Positions 10,048-18,642 of a stretch of DNA of 64,000 nt are shown here, piece by piece. Both the position numbers and the translations under genes were made by a program. Location: contig CALKFR010000008.1 in NCBI GenBank assembly GCA_938084555.1, forward strand, positions 1 to 64,000. Direction: 5' to 3'. Source of the DNA: an uncultured Flavobacteriaceae bacterium. GTDB taxonomy: Bacteria > Bacteroidota > Bacteroidia > Flavobacteriales > Flavobacteriaceae. The notes under the pieces were generated by a model that saw only the letters and a list, made by a program, of their open reading frames with translations, did not search any database and was not told the origin of the DNA. Every line of letters starts with the position of its first letter. The first letter of the stretch is position 1.

Positions 10048-11751
10048 TTACTGGAATACTTTAACATAATCAATTTCCATAGTATCCTCTGTAAATGCAG
10101 GATCTATATCACCGCCAAGAGTTCCACCCATGGCAACATTAAGTATCAAATAAAAATCTGAATCAAACGGTAAATCTGCAGAATTTGTTAATTCATAATA
10201 CTGAATATCGTCTAGATATATTTTTATAGCACTTTCAGACCATTCAACAGTGTATAAATGAAATTCAGTAGAAGCATTTTCAACAGTGGCACTTTCACCA
10301 TAACTAGCATTATTTCCACCAGCAGTGTTAAACCAGTGAGTTGTTCCTAATACTCTAGTCTTATCGTCACCACGTTGCTCCATAATGTCTATTTCACCGG
10401 AGGATGGCCATCCTACTGTTGGATGGTTTGACCCCAACATCCATATCGCAGGCCATGTTCCTTGAGATGCAGGTAGTTTGGCTCTGACTTCAACTCTACC
10501 ATATGTAAAATCATAAAGTCCTTGAGTTTTTATTCTAGCAGAAGTAAAATTATTTCCTTCTTTTTTTGCTGTAATCTTTAATGACCCATTTTCAACAATC
10601 ACATTTTCTGAACTATCAGTATAACTTTGAGCTTCCTGATTTCCCCATCCGGCATTACCAAAAATATCTGTAGTCCCTAGATCATAAGTCCAATTGCTTG
10701 AGTTTGGCGCACCATCTGTATTAAAATCATCCTCCCATACAAGATTTGTATATTGATACCCTGGGTCTACATCCCCTTCAACAGGTTTTGTTGATGTAAA
10801 TCTTTGATACCATGCAAAACCATTGCCAGCTTGTATAATTCTAACAAATAATTCATCGTCTGAAATAGATATGATATCATAAGTACTTGCTCCTACATAC
10901 CACCCTAAAAACCCTCCATCGCTAATTTCAAAACTTGTTTGTCTGTAAGGAACTTCATTATAACTACCTTCTAAAGCTGCTTTTGAACTGGATGGGAAAA
11001 AGGAAACATTCTTCTCACCAAACATTGTAGTTGCTACTGTTTCGTCATGACATGTATCTCCAGCAACTCCTAATTCTCCAGCATAGGCTCCTGGAATAAA
11101 AGCGGGTCCAATAGTTTGTTCGAAACTAATCCCATTAGCTGTTCTGGTAAATACAAATTCATTATCATACATACAGTATTTTTCATCATCCCAAGGTTGT
11201 ATTAAATTCCACCAAGCTTCGTAAGCAAACTCTCCATTTCCATAATCATCTTCAACGGGTCCTAGTCCTACATGTAGAGGTTTATTAGCTTGCCAATACC
11301 ATTTTTTACTGCTTCCAATATCGTTAACATCTGATGATCCTGTTAAAAAGTTTTCTGCTTCCTCATCTTTGAAAGAATTAAACACGGTTACTTCTAAATT
11401 AGTGCTAGTACCTAAACCTCCAGTTCCTGTTGCATTTACGACCACATTGTAAGTATATACTCCAACATTTGCAGAATAACGGTGCTCTATGATCCCTGTT
11501 GGACTAACAGCCGTTCTGCCATCACCAAAATTGAATTGATAGTTTATTTCGTTATCTGAAGTTGCGGTAAAAACAACAACAGCACTTCCATCACCATTAG
11601 GGTTTTCATTGTCTTGACCAACAATTTCAACACTAACACTTAAGTTTGTTGGAGCTACCAGCGCTCCTACTTCATACGATTCTTCCTGACAACTCGTAAA
11701 CCCTACTAGAAGTAGAAAGAATACTGAGATGTTGTGTGTTATTTTTTTCAT
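10048..11751 (-). CDS. GH16 endo-beta-1,3-glucanase (laminarinase) lipoprotein with PKD domain
   Basis: 567 aa; lipobox FTSC; PKD-like INYQFNFGDGRTAV; GH16 catalytic GEIDIMEQRG, WPAIWMLG, YTVEWSESAIKIYLDD. Confidence 0.93.
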   Translation of the reverse strand: MKKITHNISVFFLLLVGFTSCQEESYEVGALVAPTNLSVSVEIVGQDNENPNGDGSAVVVFTATSDNEINYQFNFGDGRTAVSPTGIIEHRYSANVGVYTYNVVVNATGTGGLGTSTNLEVTVFNSFKDEEAENFLTGSSDVNDIGSSKKWYWQANKPLHVGLGPVEDDYGNGEFAYEAWWNLIQPWDDEKYCMYDNEFVFTRTANGISFEQTIGPAFIPGAYAGELGVAGDTCHDETVATTMFGEKNVSFFPSSSKAALEGSYNEVPYRQTSFEISDGGFLGWYVGASTYDIISISDDELFVRIIQAGNGFAWYQRFTSTKPVEGDVDPGYQYTNLVWEDDFNTDGAPNSSNWTYDLGTTDIFGNAGWGNQEAQSYTDSSENVIVENGSLKITAKKEGNNFTSARIKTQGLYDFTYGRVEVRAKLPASQGTWPAIWMLGSNHPTVGWPSSGEIDIMEQRGDDKTRVLGTTHWFNTAGGNNASYGESATVENASTEFHLYTVEWSESAIKIYLDDIQYYELTNSADLPFDSDFYLILNVAMGGTLGGDIDPAFTEDTMEIDYVKVFQ

Positions 11752-11782
11752 TTTATATTTTTTATTAGTGTAATAATCATGT

Positions 11783-13774
11783 TTAATTTAAGGATAACGA
11801 TACATCATCTATATTGACCAGTCCAATTTCTCCACCGATATCAAACAAAACTCTAGCATCAGGTGCTTCAAATCCTACATCTGTATAAGTAAAAGTATAG
11901 GTAGTTCTTGTAGTCGTAATGTCTAAAGGTGCACCTGTATTTGTCCAAGGCGGTCCACTGAGTCCAATACCGGCAACGATGGTTCTATCTCTATCTGACC
12001 AAGCATCAAAGGTTAATGTATAGGTATTCCCTCCAATGATTTCAACTTTTTGACTAAGATTCACATCATAAACATTTCCTGCTGCTTCGACATTGACAGA
12101 ATAATAAGTGTTTCCACTATCTGTAACTACAGGGGCAGGAGAATTATCGTCAACTCCAACAATCCAAGCATCACTTCCGTTCTCAAAATTACCATTTGTG
12201 AGAAGATTCCCAGATCCAACAATTAAAGATACATTATCAATATTCACAAGCCCAACTTCTCCACCAATATCAAACAAAACTCTTGCATCACCAGCACCAA
12301 AACCAATAGACGAGTAGGTGTAAGAAAAAGTAGTTCTGGTTGTTGTAATATCTAAGGGAGCACCGGTATTGGTCCAAGGTGGTCCACTAAGGCCAATTCC
12401 TGCAACTATTGTTCTATCTCTATCTGACCAGGCATCGAATGTTAGGGTATAAGTACTTCCTTCAGCTAATGCAACTTTTTGACTCACATTTACATCATAA
12501 ACATTACCCGCAGACTCTACATTAACAGAGTAATAGGTATTTCCTCCATTTGTTACAACAGGGGCTGGGGAATTATCGTCTACTCCAACAATCCATGAGT
12601 CACTTCCGTTTTCAAAATCTCCATTTGTTAAAAGCCCATCATCAAATCCAGGACCAGATGATGCTCTATAAAAATATAAATTATCAATAAAAACAGTTCC
12701 TACAGGATCTGCAGAAATTACAGTCTGATTTATATCAGAAAATGGAACATCTGTAAAATCAGATAAAGGAAGATCAAAACTGATCCATTCTCCCTCTTGA
12801 TCTATGGCATTTGATACTTCAAACTCAATATTATCTGTACCACCATTATATCCTGTACCATTAAAATCTACAAATTTAATTTTAAAAGTACTTACGTTTG
12901 TACTCCAAACATCAAAATGCACCATTTCCATAGTAGAGGCATCTATTGGTGAAGCTTCAGTTATGATACCCGCATAAGCTAGATCTCTATAAACTAATGT
13001 CTGATTTCCTTCAATAGCTACTTCTTCTTGAGCGGCAACTACAGACCAGCTAGTAGTGTATGAATCTACAGTAGTTTGTATGTATTGTTCACTATACATA
13101 GAAATGACATCTGCTGCATCTCTTCCCGGAGGTGAGGGTGCTTTAGCAATTGGAGATAAAATTTCTGTTACTTCAAACTCTTCTGTATACTCGGTAGTTT
13201 CAATTGCACCACCTTTAGCTACAACTTTCACGGCGTAAACTCCGGGTGTTTCGTAGTCATATGATATTTCATCACCTATATTTCCAGTAACTACAGGTTG
13301 ATCAATTCCATCTTCTCCAGAGTGAAATTCAAAAGTGGTTGCAAATTCTGCTGTAGCTGTAATATTAACTTTTCTTGAGACAGCCACATCATTTTCAATA
13401 GTTACTTCTAAGTTTCTTGGAGCTTGAAATGACATCACCAGCTCTTGGGTTATCTCAGCTGATTCACCAATTATATTTGTAGCAACAACACCCACTGTAT
13501 AAGTTCCTTCTGGATAAACATGTTGAACACTTTCTCCGTTAGCAAAGCTTACAGATTCTGATCCATCTCCAAAATCAATACTAAAAGAAGTGGCTCCTTC
13601 AGCAAATGGAGTTATAGTTGCTAAACCTGTATTGTCTTGGGTTACAATAAAGTTTACCCCAATATTAGATGGTAATGCAACATCATTTAGAAACTCTAGG
13701 TTTGTTTCATCTTTACAAGAACTTATAATTATAAGTATCAGTAAAGCTTTGTAGAATGTTTTTATTTTTTTCAT
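11783..13774 (-). CDS. PUL surface glycan-binding lipoprotein with PKD domains and two tandem CBM4/9-like modules
   Basis: 663 aa; lipobox ISSC; SFSIDFGDGSES PKD motif; two C-terminal copies starting LLTNG(D/N)FENGS(D)xWIVGVDDNSPAPVVT. Confidence 0.82.
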   Translation of the reverse strand: MKKIKTFYKALLILIIISSCKDETNLEFLNDVALPSNIGVNFIVTQDNTGLATITPFAEGATSFSIDFGDGSESVSFANGESVQHVYPEGTYTVGVVATNIIGESAEITQELVMSFQAPRNLEVTIENDVAVSRKVNITATAEFATTFEFHSGEDGIDQPVVTGNIGDEISYDYETPGVYAVKVVAKGGAIETTEYTEEFEVTEILSPIAKAPSPPGRDAADVISMYSEQYIQTTVDSYTTSWSVVAAQEEVAIEGNQTLVYRDLAYAGIITEASPIDASTMEMVHFDVWSTNVSTFKIKFVDFNGTGYNGGTDNIEFEVSNAIDQEGEWISFDLPLSDFTDVPFSDINQTVISADPVGTVFIDNLYFYRASSGPGFDDGLLTNGDFENGSDSWIVGVDDNSPAPVVTNGGNTYYSVNVESAGNVYDVNVSQKVALAEGSTYTLTFDAWSDRDRTIVAGIGLSGPPWTNTGAPLDITTTRTTFSYTYSSIGFGAGDARVLFDIGGEVGLVNIDNVSLIVGSGNLLTNGNFENGSDAWIVGVDDNSPAPVVTDSGNTYYSVNVEAAGNVYDVNLSQKVEIIGGNTYTLTFDAWSDRDRTIVAGIGLSGPPWTNTGAPLDITTTRTTYTFTYTDVGFEAPDARVLFDIGGEIGLVNIDDVSLSLN
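11786..12634 (-). repeat. Intragenic tandem duplication of a CBM4/9-like module (copies about 12206-12634 and 11786-12205, 429-nt period)
   Basis: LLTNG codons of the two copies end at 12634 and 12205; protein block TFDAWSDRDRTIVAGIGLSGPPWTNTGAPLDITTTRTT is identical in both. Confidence 0.93.
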
Positions 13775-13787
13775 AATAGTTTTTATT

Positions 13788-15257
13788 TTAATATCCTTGA
13801 TTTTGATCCCAACGATTACCAGCTAACTCTATTTCAATTCTTGGAATTGGGAAAACTTCGTTTTTATTGGGTGTAAATCCAGGAATGGAAGCTGTATTCC
13901 CAGTTCTAACTTGATCAAAAAAGTGATGGCCTTCTCCAGCCAATTCTAATTTTCGCTCATTTAAAATATTTTCTAGGGTAGCAGTTATTCTGTTGTTAGA
14001 GTCGCCAAAGGCTCTATCTCTAACTTGGTCTAGTAAATCTTGAGGATTATCTTTTTGAACAGACGCTTGTAAATTAGCTTCAGCAGCCATCAACAATACA
14101 TCAGAATAACGTATTGCTCTATAATTGTTACTTCTATTTATATTTTGATCTGGAAGCACTATGTCATCTGCATAAGGAATGTATTTTTTATTAAAATATC
14201 CTGTATGTTCTGATCCTAGATTGTAAGTAACATCAGGTCTGGAAGCTACAAAAGCATCAATATCAAAAATCGTTGCCTCTTTTCTTGTGTCCGCTGCATC
14301 ATATAGGTCTACTAGCTCCTGTATCGGAACGTTGAAACTAAAACCAGATGCGTAAGGAGTAAAATCACCATCTCTAAATCTAGGCCCCATAAATCCTACT
14401 GCAAAATTTCCTTCTAAACATTGGAAACAACCAAAACCTGCTCCTTCTTGACTTCCTGAGTATTGAACTTCAAAAATAGATTCTACATTGTTTTCATTGT
14501 TGTTTAAGAAAATAGAGGCATAATTAGAAACCAATTGATATTGTCCAGATGATATTACTTTATTAAAAGCATCTGCTGCTTCGTCATATTTATTTTGATA
14601 TAAATAAATTTTCCCTAAAAGCGCCCATGCAGCTCCTTTAGTTGCTCTTCCTTTTTGTACTTGTTGCCATGGTAAGTTTTCTATGGTTGATAATAAGTCA
14701 CTTTCTAATTGTGAATAGATTTCACTTTTTGGTGTTCTATCAATTGATTGCGTTTCAGCAATGCTAATTCTTCCATCAGTGTACATTGGTACATCTCCAA
14801 AGAATTTTATCAATTCAAAATAGTAGTATGATCTTAAGAATAAGTTTTCGGCTAAAACTCCTTGTTTTTCATCGAAATCTATTTTATCTTGAAATTCAAT
14901 GATATAATTAGCTCTACTAATTCCCGCGTACATCCACTGCCAAACACTTCTTAAGGCGCCATTATCAGGAGTGTGAATCATATCATCAATTTGTTGCCAA
15001 TCTAGAACATCTGCTTGATTTTCACCTCCACATAACGAATTGTCGGAGGCAATCTCACCAAGGATGTTGTTAAGGGCAGTAGTAGATAATAAATCATATA
15101 CCCCTATTAGTGCATCCTGAAAGTCCTGAGGATTGTTAAAGAAGTTTTCAGAATTTTGCTGTCCTTCAGGAGAAATGTCTAAATAATCATCGCACGAAGT
15201 AAAAGAAACAAATGTTAACGTGATTGCTATTAAATATATTATTTTATTTTTCATCAT
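13788..15257 (-). CDS. SusD/RagB family nutrient-binding lipoprotein
   Basis: 489 aa; lipobox FTSC; DDYLDISPEGQ N-terminus, RYSDVLLMAAEANL and C-terminal NERKLELAGEGHHFFDQVR. Confidence 0.95.
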   Translation of the reverse strand: MMKNKIIYLIAITLTFVSFTSCDDYLDISPEGQQNSENFFNNPQDFQDALIGVYDLLSTTALNNILGEIASDNSLCGGENQADVLDWQQIDDMIHTPDNGALRSVWQWMYAGISRANYIIEFQDKIDFDEKQGVLAENLFLRSYYYFELIKFFGDVPMYTDGRISIAETQSIDRTPKSEIYSQLESDLLSTIENLPWQQVQKGRATKGAAWALLGKIYLYQNKYDEAADAFNKVISSGQYQLVSNYASIFLNNNENNVESIFEVQYSGSQEGAGFGCFQCLEGNFAVGFMGPRFRDGDFTPYASGFSFNVPIQELVDLYDAADTRKEATIFDIDAFVASRPDVTYNLGSEHTGYFNKKYIPYADDIVLPDQNINRSNNYRAIRYSDVLLMAAEANLQASVQKDNPQDLLDQVRDRAFGDSNNRITATLENILNERKLELAGEGHHFFDQVRTGNTASIPGFTPNKNEVFPIPRIEIELAGNRWDQNQGY

Positions 15258-15265
15258 ATTTTGTT

Positions 15266-18200
15266 TTAAAATGATACATTAATTCCTAATGTGTATGTTC
15301 TAGTTTGAGGATATTGACCTAAATCAACTCCTGCAGCAGAAGGATTTGCGTTAGATACATCTGGGTTATAACCACTATATTTTGTAAATGTATATAGGTT
15401 ATTAGCAGCGACATATATTCGAACTTTATCCATTTTTATTTTCTCTAATGTAGAGCTTGGAATTGAATAACCAAGCTGTACGTTTTGAATTCTTAAAAAA
15501 GAAGCATCTTCAACGAAGAAGTCTGAGAAAAGATAATTATTAGAGGCATTTGTTGATGCTCTTGGAGTAGTGTTTGAAGTTCCTTCACCTGTCCATCGAT
15601 CTAAATATAATCTAGATTTATTACTGTAAGTTAGAAAGCGCTCATAACTTCGAACAGCGTCGTTACCAATTGAAGCGTAAAGAGAAGTTGCAAAATCTAA
15701 TCCTTTGTAATCTAAATTTAAATTAAAACCTAAGGTCATCTCAGGTATTGGATTTCCAATAACTGCAAGATCATCTTCACTTCCAAATTCAACTATACCA
15801 TCTCCATCTCCGTCTACAAATCTTAGATCTCCTGGCTGAGCACCCGGTTGTAATGCATGTGCATCAATTTCTGCTTGATTTTGAAAGATCCCGTCGGTTT
15901 GTAATCCATAAAAAGTACCAATTGGAAGTCCAGTTTGAAATCTTGAAGTGGTCTGCCCTAAACCAAATTGACCACTTGGAATAAATCCTGCAGCATTATT
16001 CACTTCTAAAGTTTTATTTTTTACAGTGGTGATATTCAATCCAGTAGCTAGTCTAAAATCTTCACTCAATTGTTTTTTATAGTTAATGCTTAGGTCTAAT
16101 CCTCTATTTTCGATAGTACCTGCATTTACAATTGGAGCAGAACTTCCTCCTGCGGTTGATCCTAGTAGTCCAGAAACTTCAGGTACAAGTAGTAAGTTTC
16201 GGGTTGTTTTTACATAATAATCCATGGTAACATCAAATTGATTATTGAAAAAACTAGCATCAAAACCAAAATTAACTTGTTCGTTGGTTTCCCATTGTAA
16301 GTCTGGGTTTGCTAACTGACCTAATGCATTACCATAGGAAAGTACGTTACCAAAAGGATAGGTTGCTTCAGCATTTGCTCCTTGGAGTCTTCCAATCCAT
16401 CCATAACTTCCTATTTTGTCATTTCCTGTAATACCCCAACTTCCTCTAACTTTTAAATTATTGATTTGATCAACATCAAAAAAGTCTTCTTTGGTAAGTA
16501 TCCAACCTCCTGAAACAGATGGGAAATAACCAGTTCTATTATTTGGTCCAAATCTTGTGGATGCATCTCTTCTTACCATTGCAGAGAATAAATATTTTCC
16601 ATCATAATCGTATTGAACTCTTCCAAAAAGAGAAAACCATCGATCTTCGTTTACACCAGTGGATGCGCTTCTGTTTCTTTGTACAGTTTTGTTATCAACT
16701 ACAATATTTCCATCAGGATCTAAAGAAGTTAAAATATATTCATCGTAAATATCTTGGGTATTGAACAAGTAAGCATTGCTCCAGCTATCCTCTCCGACAA
16801 GAGAACCATAACCATAGACTCCATAAAATTGTTCACTTCGGATAGAAGTTCCTAGAAGAAAACTTAGATTGTGGTTGTCAAAAGATTTTTTATAATCGAT
16901 AAAAGTTTCCCATGTATAATCTGTATAATTTTGGGTATCTTCTCCAACACCACTAAACAAATCGATAATACCATTTCCATTGGTATCTCTTATAAATTGA
17001 TTATTAGCATCTACATTAACGCTATTATTTACTTTGTTAGGACCATAATATGCAAGAGGATTATAATTTCTATTTGCAACATCTGCATAATTGAAATTAT
17101 ATCTTGAAGTTATTTTAAGATCTTCAATAACTTCATAGGATAACTCTACTTTACCTGTAAACCTGTTCACTTTAGTTTCATTGTAGGTATTGTTAATTAA
17201 AGCAAAAGGGTTGATGATTTCAATTCCTTGTTCACTGCCTATGTAAGAGTAACCTCTTGAAGGACCGCTACCATCAGTACCATCAAAAATGGGTGTTAAA
17301 GGTGAAGCATTTAATCCATAATATAAAACAGACCCTCTACCACCTTCTGGAATTGTTTTTCTGTTAATGTTAGTATATAACAAAAAGGTACTTAATTTTA
17401 ATTTATCTGTTAAATCAATACCTAAATTGTTTCTTAATGTAATTCTATTAAAGTTAGATTTTTCTGGCGAAATAATTCCTTCTTGTTGAAAAATACTCGC
17501 ACTTGTGCTATGGGTAATATTTTCAGAGCCACCACTTGCGCTAAAGGTATAGTTTGTGATTGGTGCTTGAGTAAATAACTTCTTTTGCCAATCTGTACCT
17601 GTTCCAAAACCATTAATATTTGGATAAGGAATATTGTTTCCATCAGCTATTTCTGTTTCGTTAACATATACAGCATATTCACTTGCATTCATTAAATCTA
17701 ATTGATTTGAAGCTTCCTGAATAGAAGAAAAAGAGTTAAATGTAAATTTTGTGGGTCTATTTTTCTTCCCTGATTTTGTTGTAATTAGCACAACACCGTT
17801 GGCAGCCTGAACCCCATAAATAGCAGAACTGGCATCTTTAATGATGTCCATTTTTTCAATATCATTTGGATCAATAACACTTAGGTCAGATCCAATATTT
17901 ACTCCATCTACAATTACAAGAGGTGAATTGTTACCATTTGTTGTTATTCCACGAATCCTAATATTTAATGAGGCTCCTGGAGATCCAGAATTTGCGGTAA
18001 CTTGAACTCCTGCGGCGTTACCTGTTAAAGCTTCTTCAATTCTGGCAGGGTTTTTTTCTGCTATCTTGTCTGCATTTAAAGAAGAAAATGCTCCGGATAC
18101 TAATTCTTTTCTTTGGCTTCCATAACCTACAACAACAATTTCATCTAGAGTTTCAGAACTTTCTTCAAGTGCGACATTTATAACTTCTTGATTTACTGTT

Positions 18201-18457
18201 ATCTCTTTTGTTTGATATCCAAGGTAACTAAAGACTAAAATTGAACCTTTGGGCACTCCAGAGATTTTATAATTACCATCAAAATCTGTAACATCTCCCT
18301 TGGAAGAATTTTTTACAATCACATTTACACCAAGAAGTGTTTCTCCTGTTACAGCATCTGTAACAAGACCTTTTACATTTAAAGTTTGAGCAAAAAGTGT
18401 GCTTGACATAAAAATGAACGAAACTAAAATGATCAGTTTTTTCATAAAATTTTTCAT
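15266..18457 (-). CDS. SusC/RagA family TonB-linked outer membrane protein
   Basis: 1063 aa; carboxypeptidase-like N-terminal domain, TonB box DEIVVVGYGSQ, plug NNSPLVIVDGVNIGSDLSVIDPNDIEKMDIIKDASSAIYG. Confidence 0.96.
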   Translation of the reverse strand: MKNFMKKLIILVSFIFMSSTLFAQTLNVKGLVTDAVTGETLLGVNVIVKNSSKGDVTDFDGNYKISGVPKGSILVFSYLGYQTKEITVNQEVINVALEESSETLDEIVVVGYGSQRKELVSGAFSSLNADKIAEKNPARIEEALTGNAAGVQVTANSGSPGASLNIRIRGITTNGNNSPLVIVDGVNIGSDLSVIDPNDIEKMDIIKDASSAIYGVQAANGVVLITTKSGKKNRPTKFTFNSFSSIQEASNQLDLMNASEYAVYVNETEIADGNNIPYPNINGFGTGTDWQKKLFTQAPITNYTFSASGGSENITHSTSASIFQQEGIISPEKSNFNRITLRNNLGIDLTDKLKLSTFLLYTNINRKTIPEGGRGSVLYYGLNASPLTPIFDGTDGSGPSRGYSYIGSEQGIEIINPFALINNTYNETKVNRFTGKVELSYEVIEDLKITSRYNFNYADVANRNYNPLAYYGPNKVNNSVNVDANNQFIRDTNGNGIIDLFSGVGEDTQNYTDYTWETFIDYKKSFDNHNLSFLLGTSIRSEQFYGVYGYGSLVGEDSWSNAYLFNTQDIYDEYILTSLDPDGNIVVDNKTVQRNRSASTGVNEDRWFSLFGRVQYDYDGKYLFSAMVRRDASTRFGPNNRTGYFPSVSGGWILTKEDFFDVDQINNLKVRGSWGITGNDKIGSYGWIGRLQGANAEATYPFGNVLSYGNALGQLANPDLQWETNEQVNFGFDASFFNNQFDVTMDYYVKTTRNLLLVPEVSGLLGSTAGGSSAPIVNAGTIENRGLDLSINYKKQLSEDFRLATGLNITTVKNKTLEVNNAAGFIPSGQFGLGQTTSRFQTGLPIGTFYGLQTDGIFQNQAEIDAHALQPGAQPGDLRFVDGDGDGIVEFGSEDDLAVIGNPIPEMTLGFNLNLDYKGLDFATSLYASIGNDAVRSYERFLTYSNKSRLYLDRWTGEGTSNTTPRASTNASNNYLFSDFFVEDASFLRIQNVQLGYSIPSSTLEKIKMDKVRIYVAANNLYTFTKYSGYNPDVSNANPSAAGVDLGQYPQTRTYTLGINVSF

Positions 18458-18642
18458 TGTTTAATAATTTTCCAATAAAATTAAAGTTAATTATTAAATA
18501 TTCGTTAAATTTTACCTCAATAAAAAACATACATTATAAAATTTAAATTTTTTTTTCATAGACCTAGTAGATAAAGTAAATGTAAGCCTATTGTATTGTG
18601 AAAATTATTCAATGTTATGGTGATGTATAGTTTTTGAAGTAG

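Noticed and set aside
12108-12317. Plus-strand ORF across the CBM duplication
   Set aside because: Shadow of the duplicated coding sequence; no start context or homology features
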